A stretch of 38,862 bases of DNA. Source: Clostridia bacterium (GTDB lineage Bacteria > Bacillota > Clostridia > Christensenellales > Aristaeellaceae). Under the pieces are notes generated by a model. It saw only the letters and a program-made list of their open reading frames with translations, was not told the DNA's origin and ran no database searches. Location of the stretch: contig JAFUOR010000129.1 of assembly GCA_017481825.1 (NCBI GenBank), positions 1-38,862 on the forward strand, written 5' to 3'. Numbering within the stretch: the stretch's first letter is position 1; the number at the start of each line of letters is the position of its first letter. The position numbers and the translations under genes are program-made. This document shows, one piece after another, positions 16,104-24,900 of this stretch.

Positions 16104-17741
16104 ATGAAGCGCATTGTTTCCCTGCTGCTGGTGCTGGCCATGATGCTCAGCCTGGCTCCCATGGCGATGGCTGAAGAAGCCACCGGCATGGCCGCGTGGA
16201 CTCCCTTCGAGGAGACCGTGACCATCACCGTCCCCGTGTACGACCGTTCCAAGGCCGGCTATCCCGCCGTTGACGACAACTACTGGACCCAGTGGATCCA
16301 GAAGGAGTTCGGCGACAAGTGGAACGTCGACGTCAACTACGTGGCCATCCCCCGCGGCGACGTGATGACCAAGTACTCCATGCTGATCGCTGCCAAGGAT
16401 ACTCCCACCATCATGATGGAGTATGACTATCCCAAGGTTGCCCAGTGGGCCACCGACGGCGCGATGCAGACCATCGATCTCGAGGCGTTCGCCAAGGTCG
16501 CTCCCACTTTCTACGGCAAGATGGTGGAGAACAACCAGCTGAACTACACCGACATCAATGGCGAGACCTTCTTCGTGCTGACCGAGCGTCCCTACTACAA
16601 CACCGGCTACACCTACTACACCTTCGTGCGTATGGACTGGCTGCGCGCTGTGGGCTATGACCACGTGCCGAAGTCCTACGAGGAGCACAAGGACGCCATC
16701 AACAAGATCATCGAGGCCGGTCTGACCGATCAGGCGCCTCTGGGTCTGGGCATCCCCACCGCTGCTTACGTTGCCAACTTCGCTTACCATGATCAGGATC
16801 TGGTCGAGGCCGAGTGGGCGCAGCACGCCTCCCTGGGCACCGCTTCCCTGACCTGGGAGCCCACCAAGCGCCTGCTCAAGCGTCTGAACAGCGAGTATCA
16901 CATGGGCTGGTATTCCTCCGAGTTCGACCTGGAGAAGAACACCGCCGGCGCTGCTTCTGACCAGCTGCAGACCGACTTCATCAACGGCAAGACCTACCAG
17001 TACGGCGGCTACATGGCCGCGAACGTGGACTGGCTGAACGCCTTCTACGCCAACAACCCCGATGCTGAGCTGGCCATCGCTTCCGCCTACGCTGTGGAAG
17101 AGGAAGGCGTTGCGACCGCCCGTAACCGCGCTGACAACCCCTTCGGCATGATCGTTGGCTTCTCCTCCTATGCGACCGAGAACCAGCTGAAGGCTGCCTG
17201 GATGCTCATGGAGTGGATGATCCAGGAAGAGAACCTGTTCGTTCTGGAGAACGGCATCGAAGGCACCACCTATGTCATGGGCGAGAACGGCCTGCCCGTC
17301 GTTGACGGCTCCTACATGGGCGATGGCATGCTGAACCACAACATGAACATCGACATGACCTGTCTGGTGCACGCCTCCAAGGTCGTTGGTACCATCGAAG
17401 ACTCCATCAAGGCGATTGCTCCTCAGGGCCTGCCCCAGGACTTCACCCAGATGATGATCGACTCCTGGACCAACGAGACCAAGGCCATCGCCGACGCTGG
17501 CAATGCCTACTCCGATCCCATCTTCGCCGTGGCCATCGAGTCCGAGGCTGAGTACACCGCAACCCTGCTGAGCCTGTACCAGGAGTACTACGCCAAGCTG
17601 GTCAAGTGTGATCCCGCTGAGTTCGATGCTCTGTACGCTGAGCTGTGCCAGGAATACCTGGATGCCGGCTACCAGGAGATCATCGACGAGCGTCTGGAAG
17701 CCTACAACAACGGCCAGACCACCAAGCTGCCCACCCGTTAA
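16104..17741 (+). CDS. Oligosaccharide-binding protein of the sugar importer
   Basis: A 545-residue extracellular solute-binding protein of the large LplA/LipO/YtcQ type that pairs with LplB/LplC permeases. Residues 1-23 form a signal peptide (cleavage AMA-EE). No lipobox Cys is present, although such proteins are lipoproteins in most Bacillota. Aromatic-rich stretches (RPYYNTGYTYYTFVRMDWLR) suit sugar stacking. It ends the importer operon, with AAGGAGGAA before the ATG and a strong terminator after the stop. The 158-base gap before it holds a stem-loop. Codon use is strongly biased, suggesting high expression. Confidence 0.9.
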   Translation: MKRIVSLLLVLAMMLSLAPMAMAEEATGMAAWTPFEETVTITVPVYDRSKAGYPAVDDNYWTQWIQKEFGDKWNVDVNYVAIPRGDVMTKYSMLIAAKDTPTIMMEYDYPKVAQWATDGAMQTIDLEAFAKVAPTFYGKMVENNQLNYTDINGETFFVLTERPYYNTGYTYYTFVRMDWLRAVGYDHVPKSYEEHKDAINKIIEAGLTDQAPLGLGIPTAAYVANFAYHDQDLVEAEWAQHASLGTASLTWEPTKRLLKRLNSEYHMGWYSSEFDLEKNTAGAASDQLQTDFINGKTYQYGGYMAANVDWLNAFYANNPDAELAIASAYAVEEEGVATARNRADNPFGMIVGFSSYATENQLKAAWMLMEWMIQEENLFVLENGIEGTTYVMGENGLPVVDGSYMGDGMLNHNMNIDMTCLVHASKVVGTIEDSIKAIAPQGLPQDFTQMMIDSWTNETKAIADAGNAYSDPIFAVAIESEAEYTATLLSLYQEYYAKLVKCDPAEFDALYAELCQEYLDAGYQEIIDERLEAYNNGQTTKLPTR

Positions 17742-17750
17742 TCTCACCAC

Positions 17751-17785
17751 AAAACCCTGCCGGGGCCCGAAGGGGCCCCGGTTTT
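17751..17785 (+). terminator. Terminator of the sugar importer operon
   Basis: A 9-bp all-GC stem (17760-17768 with 17773-17781), 4-base loop, four T residues after it and a matching A run before it. Confidence 0.9.
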
Positions 17786-17786
17786 C

Positions 17787-18183
17787 TCGCTCATGGCGAA
17801 AAACACAGTGCGACCTCATTCAAATTCCCATTTTTGACAGCGCCAGAAAAGGTTGGCATCACACCGATCACAAAATGGTCATCACTTACTCCCGCACCCT
17901 CCACAGAAGGGGCCGCCTCCTGCTGCCGCAAAGGTACGTTCAATCTGCGGGCGATGCGAGGACTCCGTGAACATGTTCACGGAGCCGAGCCAAAGCATGA
18001 CCAACAAGGTGCATGTAACTTTCGTTCCCCCAATAACCACGCGTGCACAGCCTCAACCGCAGGCGCTCGGCCCAATCGCGAAAAAATGGGTGTCGAGAGG
18101 GCTGAAAACCCCCGCGAGGTACAGAGCCCCTGCCTGCCGGAGGCCCTCGAATAAGGCCGCTCTGATGGAAAACAAATTGGCCC
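17787..18183. other. Long intergenic region with a 22-bp palindrome
   Basis: No plausible gene on either strand; open frames here lack ribosome sites and coding-like composition. The main feature is a perfect 22-bp palindrome with no spacer at 17963-17984 (core GTGAACATGTTCAC), the size and symmetry of a dimeric repressor operator. It lies about 280 bases before the GH105 start. Confidence 0.5.
17963..17984. promoter_or_regulatory. Candidate operator palindrome
   Basis: CTCCGTGAACA followed directly by its reverse complement TGTTCACGGAG. LacI-family operators often have this kind of even palindrome. No T run follows, so a terminator is unlikely. Confidence 0.45.
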
Positions 18184-18212
18184 TTCCATCATGGACCGTT
18201 CTGTGATATGAT
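18184..18212 (+). promoter_or_regulatory. Possible promoter of the GH105 gene
   Basis: Extended -10 TGATATGAT (TATGAT at 18207-18212) 55 bases before the start codon; the -35 TTCCAT is weak, so an activator may be needed. Confidence 0.45.
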
Positions 18213-18266
18213 AGGAGCAGCGCACACGAGAGCATCCCATTTACACCACAACAGGAGGAATACACA

Positions 18267-19316
18267 ATGGCTGGTATCGTTTTTGACAAGGCCCGCGTCA
18301 TGGCTGCTGTCGATGCCATCGCGCAGCAAACCATGAACATGGACATGATGTGGGACTGGCCCTGCGGCGTGGCCTACTACGGCATGTGCGAGGTCTCCCG
18401 CGTGACGGGCGATGATAAGTACCTGAACATGGTCAAGGCCCGCGTGGATGAGTACATCGAGCTGGGCCTGCCCATCTGGACGGTCAACACCTGCTCCATG
18501 GGCCATTGCCTTTTGTCTCTGTATGAAAAGTACGGCGATGAAAAGTACAAGAAGATCATCATGGAAAAGCTCGACTATCTGTGCAACAAGGCCGAGCGTT
18601 TTGGCGACAGCGTGCTGCAGCACACCGTCTCCGCCAAGAACGATTTCCCGGAGCAGTGCTGGGCCGATACCCTCATGATGGGCGCCTACTTCATGCTGCG
18701 TGCAGGCGTCATGTTCGGCGATGCGAAGCTGGTGGATGATGCGCTGAACCAGTATTACTGGCACATCGAATACCTGCAGGACAAGCAGAGCGGCCTGTGG
18801 TACCATGGCTACAACAACATCAACAAGGACCACATGTCCGGCTTCTACTGGGGCCGCGCCAACTCCTGGGCTGCCTATACCATGAGCCAGGTGGGCCGCG
18901 TACTGCCGGAGTGCTACCTGTACCCCAAGTACATGGATATCGCCGGTTCTCTGGCAGAGCATCTGGCGGCGCTCAAGCTCCTGCAGACCGAAAACGGCCT
19001 GTGGCGCACCATCCTGGATGACGAGGAGAGCTACGAGGAGGTCTCCGCCTCCTGCGCCATCGCAGCGGCCATGGTTTCCAAGGGCAATCCGCTGCACCTG
19101 AAGTACATCAACAAGTCCGTTGAAGGCATCCTGGCCAACGTCAGCCCCGAGGGCCGCGTGCTGAACGTCTCCGGCGGCACGGCCGTGATGAAGGATCGCG
19201 ACGGCTACCGCAATATTCCCCGCCGCTGGACCCAGGGCTGGGGTCAGGGCCTGGCGCTGGCGTTCTTCGCCAAGGTGCTGGAAGCTGGCTCCCGCGCGGT
19301 GGACGGTGCACTGTAA
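18267..19316 (+). CDS. GH105 unsaturated rhamnogalacturonyl hydrolase (YteR/RhiN type)
   Basis: A 349-residue cytoplasmic enzyme (no signal peptide) with the (alpha/alpha)6-barrel pattern of GH88/GH105. It removes the unsaturated uronic acid that polysaccharide lyases leave at the non-reducing end of oligosaccharides. The expected catalytic aspartate is D134 in QCWADTLMMGA; FYWGRANSWAAYTM and WTQGWGQGLALAF are the other conserved segments. In Bacillus subtilis the homologue sits with the same LplB/YtcP importer type, so the upstream importer probably carries pectin-derived fragments. The gene has AGGAGG before its ATG and its own upstream region with a palindrome. Confidence 0.9.
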   Translation: MAGIVFDKARVMAAVDAIAQQTMNMDMMWDWPCGVAYYGMCEVSRVTGDDKYLNMVKARVDEYIELGLPIWTVNTCSMGHCLLSLYEKYGDEKYKKIIMEKLDYLCNKAERFGDSVLQHTVSAKNDFPEQCWADTLMMGAYFMLRAGVMFGDAKLVDDALNQYYWHIEYLQDKQSGLWYHGYNNINKDHMSGFYWGRANSWAAYTMSQVGRVLPECYLYPKYMDIAGSLAEHLAALKLLQTENGLWRTILDDEESYEEVSASCAIAAAMVSKGNPLHLKYINKSVEGILANVSPEGRVLNVSGGTAVMKDRDGYRNIPRRWTQGWGQGLALAFFAKVLEAGSRAVDGAL

Positions 19317-19370
19317 GACAGCGCACCGCCTGATGTTTTCCGGCGTTGCGCGGATGTTAACGGGCGTTGC

Positions 19371-19399
19371 TTGCCAGATTGGACGGCGGGGGATACGAT
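19371..19399 (+). promoter_or_regulatory. Promoter of the membrane-anchored XRE gene
   Basis: TTGCCA (19371-19376), 17-base spacer and TACGAT (19394-19399). Confidence 0.6.
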
Positions 19400-19429
19400 G
19401 TAAGCATCAAAACGAAAGGATGTGACCCC

Positions 19430-19873
19430 ATGCTGGGTGAAACCATCATCAGGCTGCGCAAGCAGCGCGGACTGTCTCAGCTGCAGCTGGCAGACGAGAT
19501 GCACGTCGTACGGCAAACCATATCCAAATGGGAAAAAAACCTCTCCGTCCCTGATGCAGACGCCTTATCGCGCCTTGCCGACGTGCTGGACGTATCCGTC
19601 TCCGAGCTCCTTGGCGCTCCGGTTGCGGCTGACGCATCGTCCGCTGACATCGCAGCGGCCCTGTCCCAGATCAACGAGCAGCTGGCCATTCAAAACCGCC
19701 GCCGGAACCGCATCTGGAAAGTCGCAGCGTGGGTGCTGGGAATCTACGTCGCCTTCCAGGTCCTGCTGTTGCTGCTGGCATACAGCTTCTCCGTTGATCT
19801 CAGCCGCACGCAGGAAAGCGGCTCCATCACCATGGAACAGAATGCCGTCATCATCGATGAACCAACGCCATAA
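19430..19873 (+). CDS. XRE regulator with C-terminal membrane helix
   Basis: A 147-residue protein. Residues 4-62 are a Cro/CI-type helix-turn-helix (IIRLRKQRGLSQLQLADEMH, VVRQTISKWEKNLSVPDADA). A linker leads to a basic stretch (NRRRNRIWK) and one membrane helix (VAAWVLGIYVAFQVLLLLLA), followed by a short extracytoplasmic tail of about 30 residues. This layout is common in Clostridia, where the tail may sense an envelope or extracellular signal. Start ATG 19430 has AAAGGA upstream. The gene is monocistronic with its own promoter and terminator. The target is unknown. Confidence 0.8.
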   Translation: MLGETIIRLRKQRGLSQLQLADEMHVVRQTISKWEKNLSVPDADALSRLADVLDVSVSELLGAPVAADASSADIAAALSQINEQLAIQNRRRNRIWKVAAWVLGIYVAFQVLLLLLAYSFSVDLSRTQESGSITMEQNAVIIDEPTP

Positions 19874-19874
19874 G

Positions 19875-19915
19875 AACGGGCTGCCGCATGACTTTGTGCG
19901 GCAGCCTTCCGTTTT
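19875..19915 (+). terminator. Terminator after the membrane-anchored XRE gene
   Basis: A 10-bp perfect stem (19879-19888 with 19897-19906), 8-base loop and a GTTTTG tail. Confidence 0.8.
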
Positions 19916-19932
19916 GTTGCTCCACATGCTGC

Positions 19933-19961
19933 TTGCCATCCCGCGCCAGCTGTGCTATCAT
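19933..19961 (+). promoter_or_regulatory. Promoter of the GNAT acetyltransferase gene
   Basis: TTGCCA (19933-19938), 17-base spacer and TATCAT (19956-19961), 33 bases before the start codon. Confidence 0.65.
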
Positions 19962-19993
19962 GGGCATATCGATTTTCAAAGGAGGGCTCTGCC

Positions 19994-20545
19994 ATGCTCC
20001 TTCGCCCCGCCGTCCTTGCGGATGCACCTGCCATCGCCGGTATCTATGCGCACTATGTCCGCAGCACCGTAATCACCTTCGCCACCGAAGCGCCCAAGGC
20101 AGAGGACTTCGCCCATAAGATCGCCGATCCGCGCTATCCCTTCCTGGTTGCAGAAGATGCCGGAGCTGTTGTCGGCTTTGTCTACGCGGCCTCCTTCCGA
20201 GAAAAGGAAGCCTACCGCTGGGATGTGGAACTGACCATCTACCTGACCCCCGGTCTGGAGGGCCGAGGCACGGGCCGGGCACTGCTGGAGGCCTGCCTGC
20301 GCATCCTGACAGCACAGGGGTACCTCAATGCCTATTCGTGCATCACACTGCCCAACGGGCGCAGCGTGGGTCTGCATGAGAAATGCGGTTTCACAAATCT
20401 TGGCGTTTTCCCCAAGACAGGCTACAAGCTGGGCCAGTGGTGTGATGTGGTGTGGATGGCCCGTCAGCTGGCGCCCTACACCGAGCCGCCCCGGGAGGTT
20501 ATCCCGGCCAAGGCGGCCATGACGGCGCTTTGCTTTCCGGGATAA
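19994..20545 (+). CDS. GNAT N-acetyltransferase, phosphinothricin acetyltransferase-like
   Basis: A 183-residue acetyl-CoA-dependent acetyltransferase. The N-terminal LRPAVLADAPAIAGIYAHYV and the acetyl-CoA loop YLTPGLEGRGTGRALLEA match the Pat/Bar/YncA branch, as does the later NGRSVGLHEKCGF segment. Members acetylate small amines such as methionine sulfoximine or phosphinothricin analogues; the natural substrate here is unknown. Start ATG 19994 has AAAGGAGG 8 bases upstream. It is a single-gene unit with its own promoter and terminator. Confidence 0.85.
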   Translation: MLLRPAVLADAPAIAGIYAHYVRSTVITFATEAPKAEDFAHKIADPRYPFLVAEDAGAVVGFVYAASFREKEAYRWDVELTIYLTPGLEGRGTGRALLEACLRILTAQGYLNAYSCITLPNGRSVGLHEKCGFTNLGVFPKTGYKLGQWCDVVWMARQLAPYTEPPREVIPAKAAMTALCFPG

Positions 20546-20565
20546 TTTTTCTTGACAGAACGCAG

Positions 20566-20604
20566 GCAGCCTCCCGTTTTTCTGCGGGAGGCTGCTTCTT
20601 TTTA
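20566..20604. terminator. Bidirectional terminator between GNAT gene and aroQ
   Basis: An 11-bp perfect GC-rich stem (20566-20576 with 20585-20595), 8-base loop and T-rich tail. Confidence 0.85.
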
Positions 20605-20613
20605 TTCCATTTT

Positions 20614-21045
20614 TCACGCTTCCACCAGCGCCCTGATCGCCATCACATACCCGTAAAACCCAAAGCCTACAATCTGCCCGCGGCAAGCGCTGGCCGTCAT
20701 GGACTTGTGGCGGAATTCCTCCCGGGCATGGACATTGCTCATATGGCACTCGATGATGGGCATGGGCACAGAGGCAATCGCATCGTGCAGCGCAACAGAG
20801 GTATGCGTGTATCCGCCCGGATTGAACACTGCGCCATCAAAGCCGTCAAAATAGGCCTGCTGGATGGCGTCGATGAGCTCGCCCTCGTGGTTGGACTGCA
20901 CGCAGCGCAGCTCGACGCCCAGCTTTTTCGCCTCATCCTTGCAAAGGGCGATGAGATCGTCGAAGGTCTTCGCACCATAGACGGATTTCTCACGCAAACC
21001 GGTCAGGTTGATGTTGGGGCCGTTGAGGAGGAGGATCTTTTTCAT
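20614..21045 (-). CDS. aroQ: 3-dehydroquinate dehydratase, type II
   Basis: A 143-residue cytoplasmic enzyme that converts 3-dehydroquinate to 3-dehydroshikimate in aromatic amino acid synthesis. Diagnostic motifs are NGPNINLTGLREKSVYG with the catalytic Arg/Tyr loop, QSNHEGELID, FNPGGYTHTSVALHDAI, and ECHMSNVHAREEFRHKS. Length fits the dodecameric type II family. Its ATG overlaps the stop codon of aroE (ATGA), so the two are translationally coupled. A terminator follows its stop. Confidence 0.95.
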   Translation of the reverse strand: MKKILLLNGPNINLTGLREKSVYGAKTFDDLIALCKDEAKKLGVELRCVQSNHEGELIDAIQQAYFDGFDGAVFNPGGYTHTSVALHDAIASVPMPIIECHMSNVHAREEFRHKSMTASACRGQIVGFGFYGYVMAIRALVEA

Positions 21046-21857
21046 ATCAGCTTCAGCTCCTTCATGAGTTTGTCAGTCAGTCCCTCAGGCATCGCGCGGC
21101 TCTGCCAGATAGCCTCAGCCTGCACCGCCTGCTCGATGAGCATGTACATGCCCGTGCACCAAGGAAGCCCCGCCCGGGCCGCCGCCTGGGTCAGGAAGGT
21201 CTCCGGGGGATTGTACACCACGTCCGCCACGCCCGTGGCATAGCGCATCATCTCGTCCACGCGGTCGGGGTGGATAGCGCAGATGTTATCGACATCCTTG
21301 CGGGGCCACATGCCGGCAGCGGAGGCGTTGACAATTACGCCTCCCACCTGCGGGAAGACCTCGTAGAACTGCGCATAGCTGATCTCATGGGGCTTTTCCG
21401 GATCGGGATGACGGGAAACCACCGTCACATGCGTTGCACCCATCTGCTGCAAACAGGCATACACCGTGCGCGCCGTTCCGCCCGAGCCGAGGATGAAGCT
21501 TTGCTCTGACTTCGCCGGATCGATGCCATAACGCTCCAGCATGCGGGTGAAGCCGGGCGCGTCGGTGTTGTAGCCCACATTCTTTTCACCTGTGCGCACG
21601 GTGTTCACAGCACCGATCGCCGCTGCGTAAGGATCAATCTCATCCAGCAAGGGCATTACGTCCGTCTTGTAGGGGATGGTGATGTTGAAGCCATCCAGCG
21701 TGCACAGGAGCTCGCGGGTCTGGACGGCCATTTCGCTGCGGGGAATTTCAATGATGCGATAATCCGCATCGATCCCCATTTCCCGGAAGATGGCCTCGTG
21801 AATGGGCTGGGACACGCTGTGGCCCAGCTTTTCGCCAATCAGGGCATAATGTCGCAT
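21042..21857 (-). CDS. aroE: Shikimate dehydrogenase
   Basis: A 271-residue NADP-type enzyme that reduces 3-dehydroshikimate to shikimate, the step after AroQ. The substrate domain has GHSVSQPIHEAIF and GFNITIPYK, the latter with the catalytic Lys; NTDAPGF supplies the Asp. The Rossmann domain starts at ILGSGGTARTVYACL. Start chosen at ATG 21857 (MRHYALIG), five bases after AAGAAGGTG; an earlier in-frame ATG extends into the promoter. Cotranscribed with aroQ from a near-consensus promoter. Confidence 0.95.
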   Translation of the reverse strand: MRHYALIGEKLGHSVSQPIHEAIFREMGIDADYRIIEIPRSEMAVQTRELLCTLDGFNITIPYKTDVMPLLDEIDPYAAAIGAVNTVRTGEKNVGYNTDAPGFTRMLERYGIDPAKSEQSFILGSGGTARTVYACLQQMGATHVTVVSRHPDPEKPHEISYAQFYEVFPQVGGVIVNASAAGMWPRKDVDNICAIHPDRVDEMMRYATGVADVVYNPPETFLTQAAARAGLPWCTGMYMLIEQAVQAEAIWQSRAMPEGLTDKLMKELKLI

Positions 21858-21887
21858 GGCGGCACCTTCTTTACGTTCGTTTGAAAC

Positions 21888-21916
21888 ATTATACCACGGC
21901 AAAAAGGCCTTGTCCA
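21888..21916 (-). promoter_or_regulatory. Promoter of aroE-aroQ
   Basis: Minus strand TGGACA (21911-21916), 17-base spacer and perfect TATAAT (21888-21893). No T-box or attenuator is seen in the short leader. Confidence 0.8.
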
Positions 21917-21934
21917 TGCGGTGAACAATGGAGA

Positions 21935-21973
21935 TACAAAATCCGGCTGCATCGCAGGGACACAGCCGGATTT
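21935..21973 (-). terminator. Terminator after the activase gene
   Basis: An 11-bp perfect stem AAATCCGGCTG/CAGCCGGATTT (21939-21949 with 21963-21973), 13-base loop and TTTTGT downstream on the minus strand. Confidence 0.75.
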
Positions 21974-21975
21974 CC

Positions 21976-24900
21976 TTACGCCTCCAGCGCCTTGCGGGCA
22001 GCCGAAAGCATGAGCTTGACGCGGTTGAGCTGGTTGACCTCGGATGCGCCAGGGTCGAAGTCCACCGCGCAGATGTTAGCCTGGGGGTATTTGCTGCGCA
22101 GCTGCTTGATCACGCCCTTGCCCACCACATGGTTGGGCAGGCACGCAAAGGGCTGGATACATACGATGTTGGGAACGCCTGTGAGCAGCAGCTCTGCCAT
22201 TTCACCGGTGAGGAACCATCCCTCGCCATATTGGTTGCCCAGGGACAGGAAGGGCTCGGCCAGCTCGGCGATATGCCCGATGGGCATGGGTACTTCAAAG
22301 CGCTTCGATTTTTTCAGTGCATCCAGCGCGGGCTTACGGATGGCGCGGATGGCCTTCACGCCCAACACCGCCGTCGCCTCGGAGGAGAAGGGCAGCCCCA
22401 GCTCCCGGTGGCGGAACTTGTTGTTGTAGATGCTGTAATTGAAGAAATCGATCAGATCCGGCACAACAGCCTCCGCGCCCTCCGTCTCCAGCAGATCAAC
22501 AAGACCGTTATTCGCCACGGGCATGTACTTGACGAGAATTTCGCCCACGATGCCCACGCGGGGCTTCTTCACATCCTCGTGAATGGGCAGTGCGTCAAAG
22601 TCCTGGACGACGCCTTCGCACAGCGCGCCGTACTTGCTTTCCGGCTTGTCAGCGGTCAAGTGCTCGATGAAGATGCGCGTCCACTTATCCTTGAGCGCAT
22701 TGGCGCTGCCCCTTTGCACCTCGTAGGGGCGGACACGGTACAGGCAGCGCATCAGCAGATCGCCAAAGACCACGGCCTTCACCGCACCCATGATGAGGGG
22801 CAGCGTGAGCTTGAAGCCCTCGTTCTTTTCAAGGCCGCTGAAGTTAAGGGAGATAACCGGGATATGCCCCAGTCCGGCCTTCTCCAGCGCCCGGCGGATG
22901 AAGCCCACATAGTTGCTTGCGCGGCAGCAGCCGCCCGTCTGGGTCATGGCAAGAGCCAGATGATCGGTGTCGTATTCGCCGGAGAGCACCGCCTCCATCA
23001 TCTGACCGACGGTAATGATGGACGGATAGCAGGCATCATTGTTGACAAATTTGAGACCCGTATCAATGGCGCTGCGGCTATCGTTATTCAGCATCACGAC
23101 ATTATAACCATGCTTGCGGAAAACCGGCTGCAGAATATCAAAATGGAGCGGAGACATGTTTGGCGCAAGGATGGTATACTGCGCCTTCTGCATGGCTTTG
23201 GTGTACTCCACACGATGGTAGGCGGCACTTTCCACATGGGCGTGGATACCCTTGCGCTCGCGCTGAGCCATGGCGGAAAGCAGGCTGCGCACACGGATGC
23301 GCGCCGCACCAAGGCTGTTGACCTCGTCAATCTTGATGAGGGTATAGAGCTTGCCGGATTTTTCAAGAATCTCGCTGACCTGATCGGTGGTCACCGCATC
23401 CAAGCCACAGCCAAAGCTGTTGAGCTGGATGAGTTCAAGATCCTCGCGGGTGCGTACATACTCCGCCGCATGGTATAACCGGCTGTGGTACACCCACTGA
23501 TCCATCACGCGCAGGGGATGCTCAGCCTTGAAATCGGCAGGAATGCTGTCCTCCGTCAGCACGGCAAGGCCATAGGAGGCAATCAGCTCCGGCATGCCAT
23601 GATTGATCTCCGGATCAACATGATAGGGGCGTCCGGCGAGCACGATGCCCTTCTTGCCGTTGTCCGCCATCCATTGCAGGGCTTTTTGACCTGCGGCGCG
23701 CACGTCGGTCTTGGCGCACTGCTGTTCCTCCCAGGCAGCATGGACGGCCTCGCGCACCTCGCCCTCGGGAATCTCAAAGGTCTTGTGGAAGAACCTGACC
23801 AGCCTGTCCGCTGCGACCTTTTCGTTGGTCAGGGCCAGGAAGGGCTTCAAAATCCGCGCCTTGCCGCTGGTGATGTCCTCTACATTGTTGCCGATGTTCT
23901 CGGGATTGGCCGCCACCATGGGGCAGTTGTAATGGTTCTGCGCGTCCGCAATCTCCTGATGCTCAAAAAACACGGAAGGGTAGAAGACCGTGCGCACACC
24001 CTCGTTGATGAGCCACTGCACATGCCCGTGGGCCAGCTTGGCGGGATAGCACTCGCTCTCCGAGGGGATGGACTCCATGCCCATCTCATAGATTGCACGG
24101 CTGGAGGCCGGGGAGACGATGACGCGGAAGGAGAGCTTGGTCAACAGCGTCATCCAGAAGGGGAAGTTCTCGTAGATGTTAAGCACCCGCGGGATACCGA
24201 TCACGCCGCGCCGCGCATGGCGCAGATCAAGGGGCGTGTAATCAAACAGGCGGTGGAGCTTATAGGCCATGACATTGGGGCCGGTGGATTTCTCCGCGCC
24301 CGCACCCAGGCCCTTTTCGCAGCGGTTGCCCGTGATATGGCGGCGTCCGCCGGGGAAAAGGCTGACCGTGAGCATGCAGTGGTTCGTGCAGCCCTTGCAG
24401 CGGGTGGTGCGCGTCTGCCAGATGAGACCCAGGATCTCGTCAATGGGGAGGGTGGTGGTTGCCTGACCCTCATAACGTTCACGGGCAATCAGCGCCGCGC
24501 CAAAGGCGCCCATGATGCCCGAAATGTCGGGACACACCGCCTCCACGCCCGCCAGCTGCTCGAAAGCGCGCAGCACAGCCTTGTTGTGGAAGGTGCCGCC
24601 CTGTACGACGATGTGGCTGCCCAGCTCCTTTGGATCAGCCAGCTTAATCACCTTGAACAGCGCGTTCTTGATGACCGAGCAGGCCAGGCCCGCACTGATA
24701 TCCTGCACGGATGCGCCCTGCTTCTGCGCCTGCTTGACGTTGGAGTTCATGAACACCGTGCAGCGGGTGCCAAGGTCAACGGGCTGCTTGGCAAAGAGCG
24801 CCTCCGCTGCAAAGCCTGCCGCAGTATAGCCCAGGGAATTGGCAAAGTTCTCCAGAAACGAGCCGCACCCCGACGAGCAAGCCTCGTTGAGCAGAATCGT

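Noticed and set aside
16086..17819. 577-codon minus-strand frame opposite the binding protein
   Set aside because: Antisense shadow of a strongly codon-biased gene, with no start signal.
17853..18206. Small genes in the gap before GH105
   Set aside because: Overlapping frames without ribosome sites or hydrophobic or domain-like patterns.
21858..21940. T-box or aromatic attenuator before aroE
   Set aside because: The leader is only about 25-30 bases and lacks the T-box sequence.
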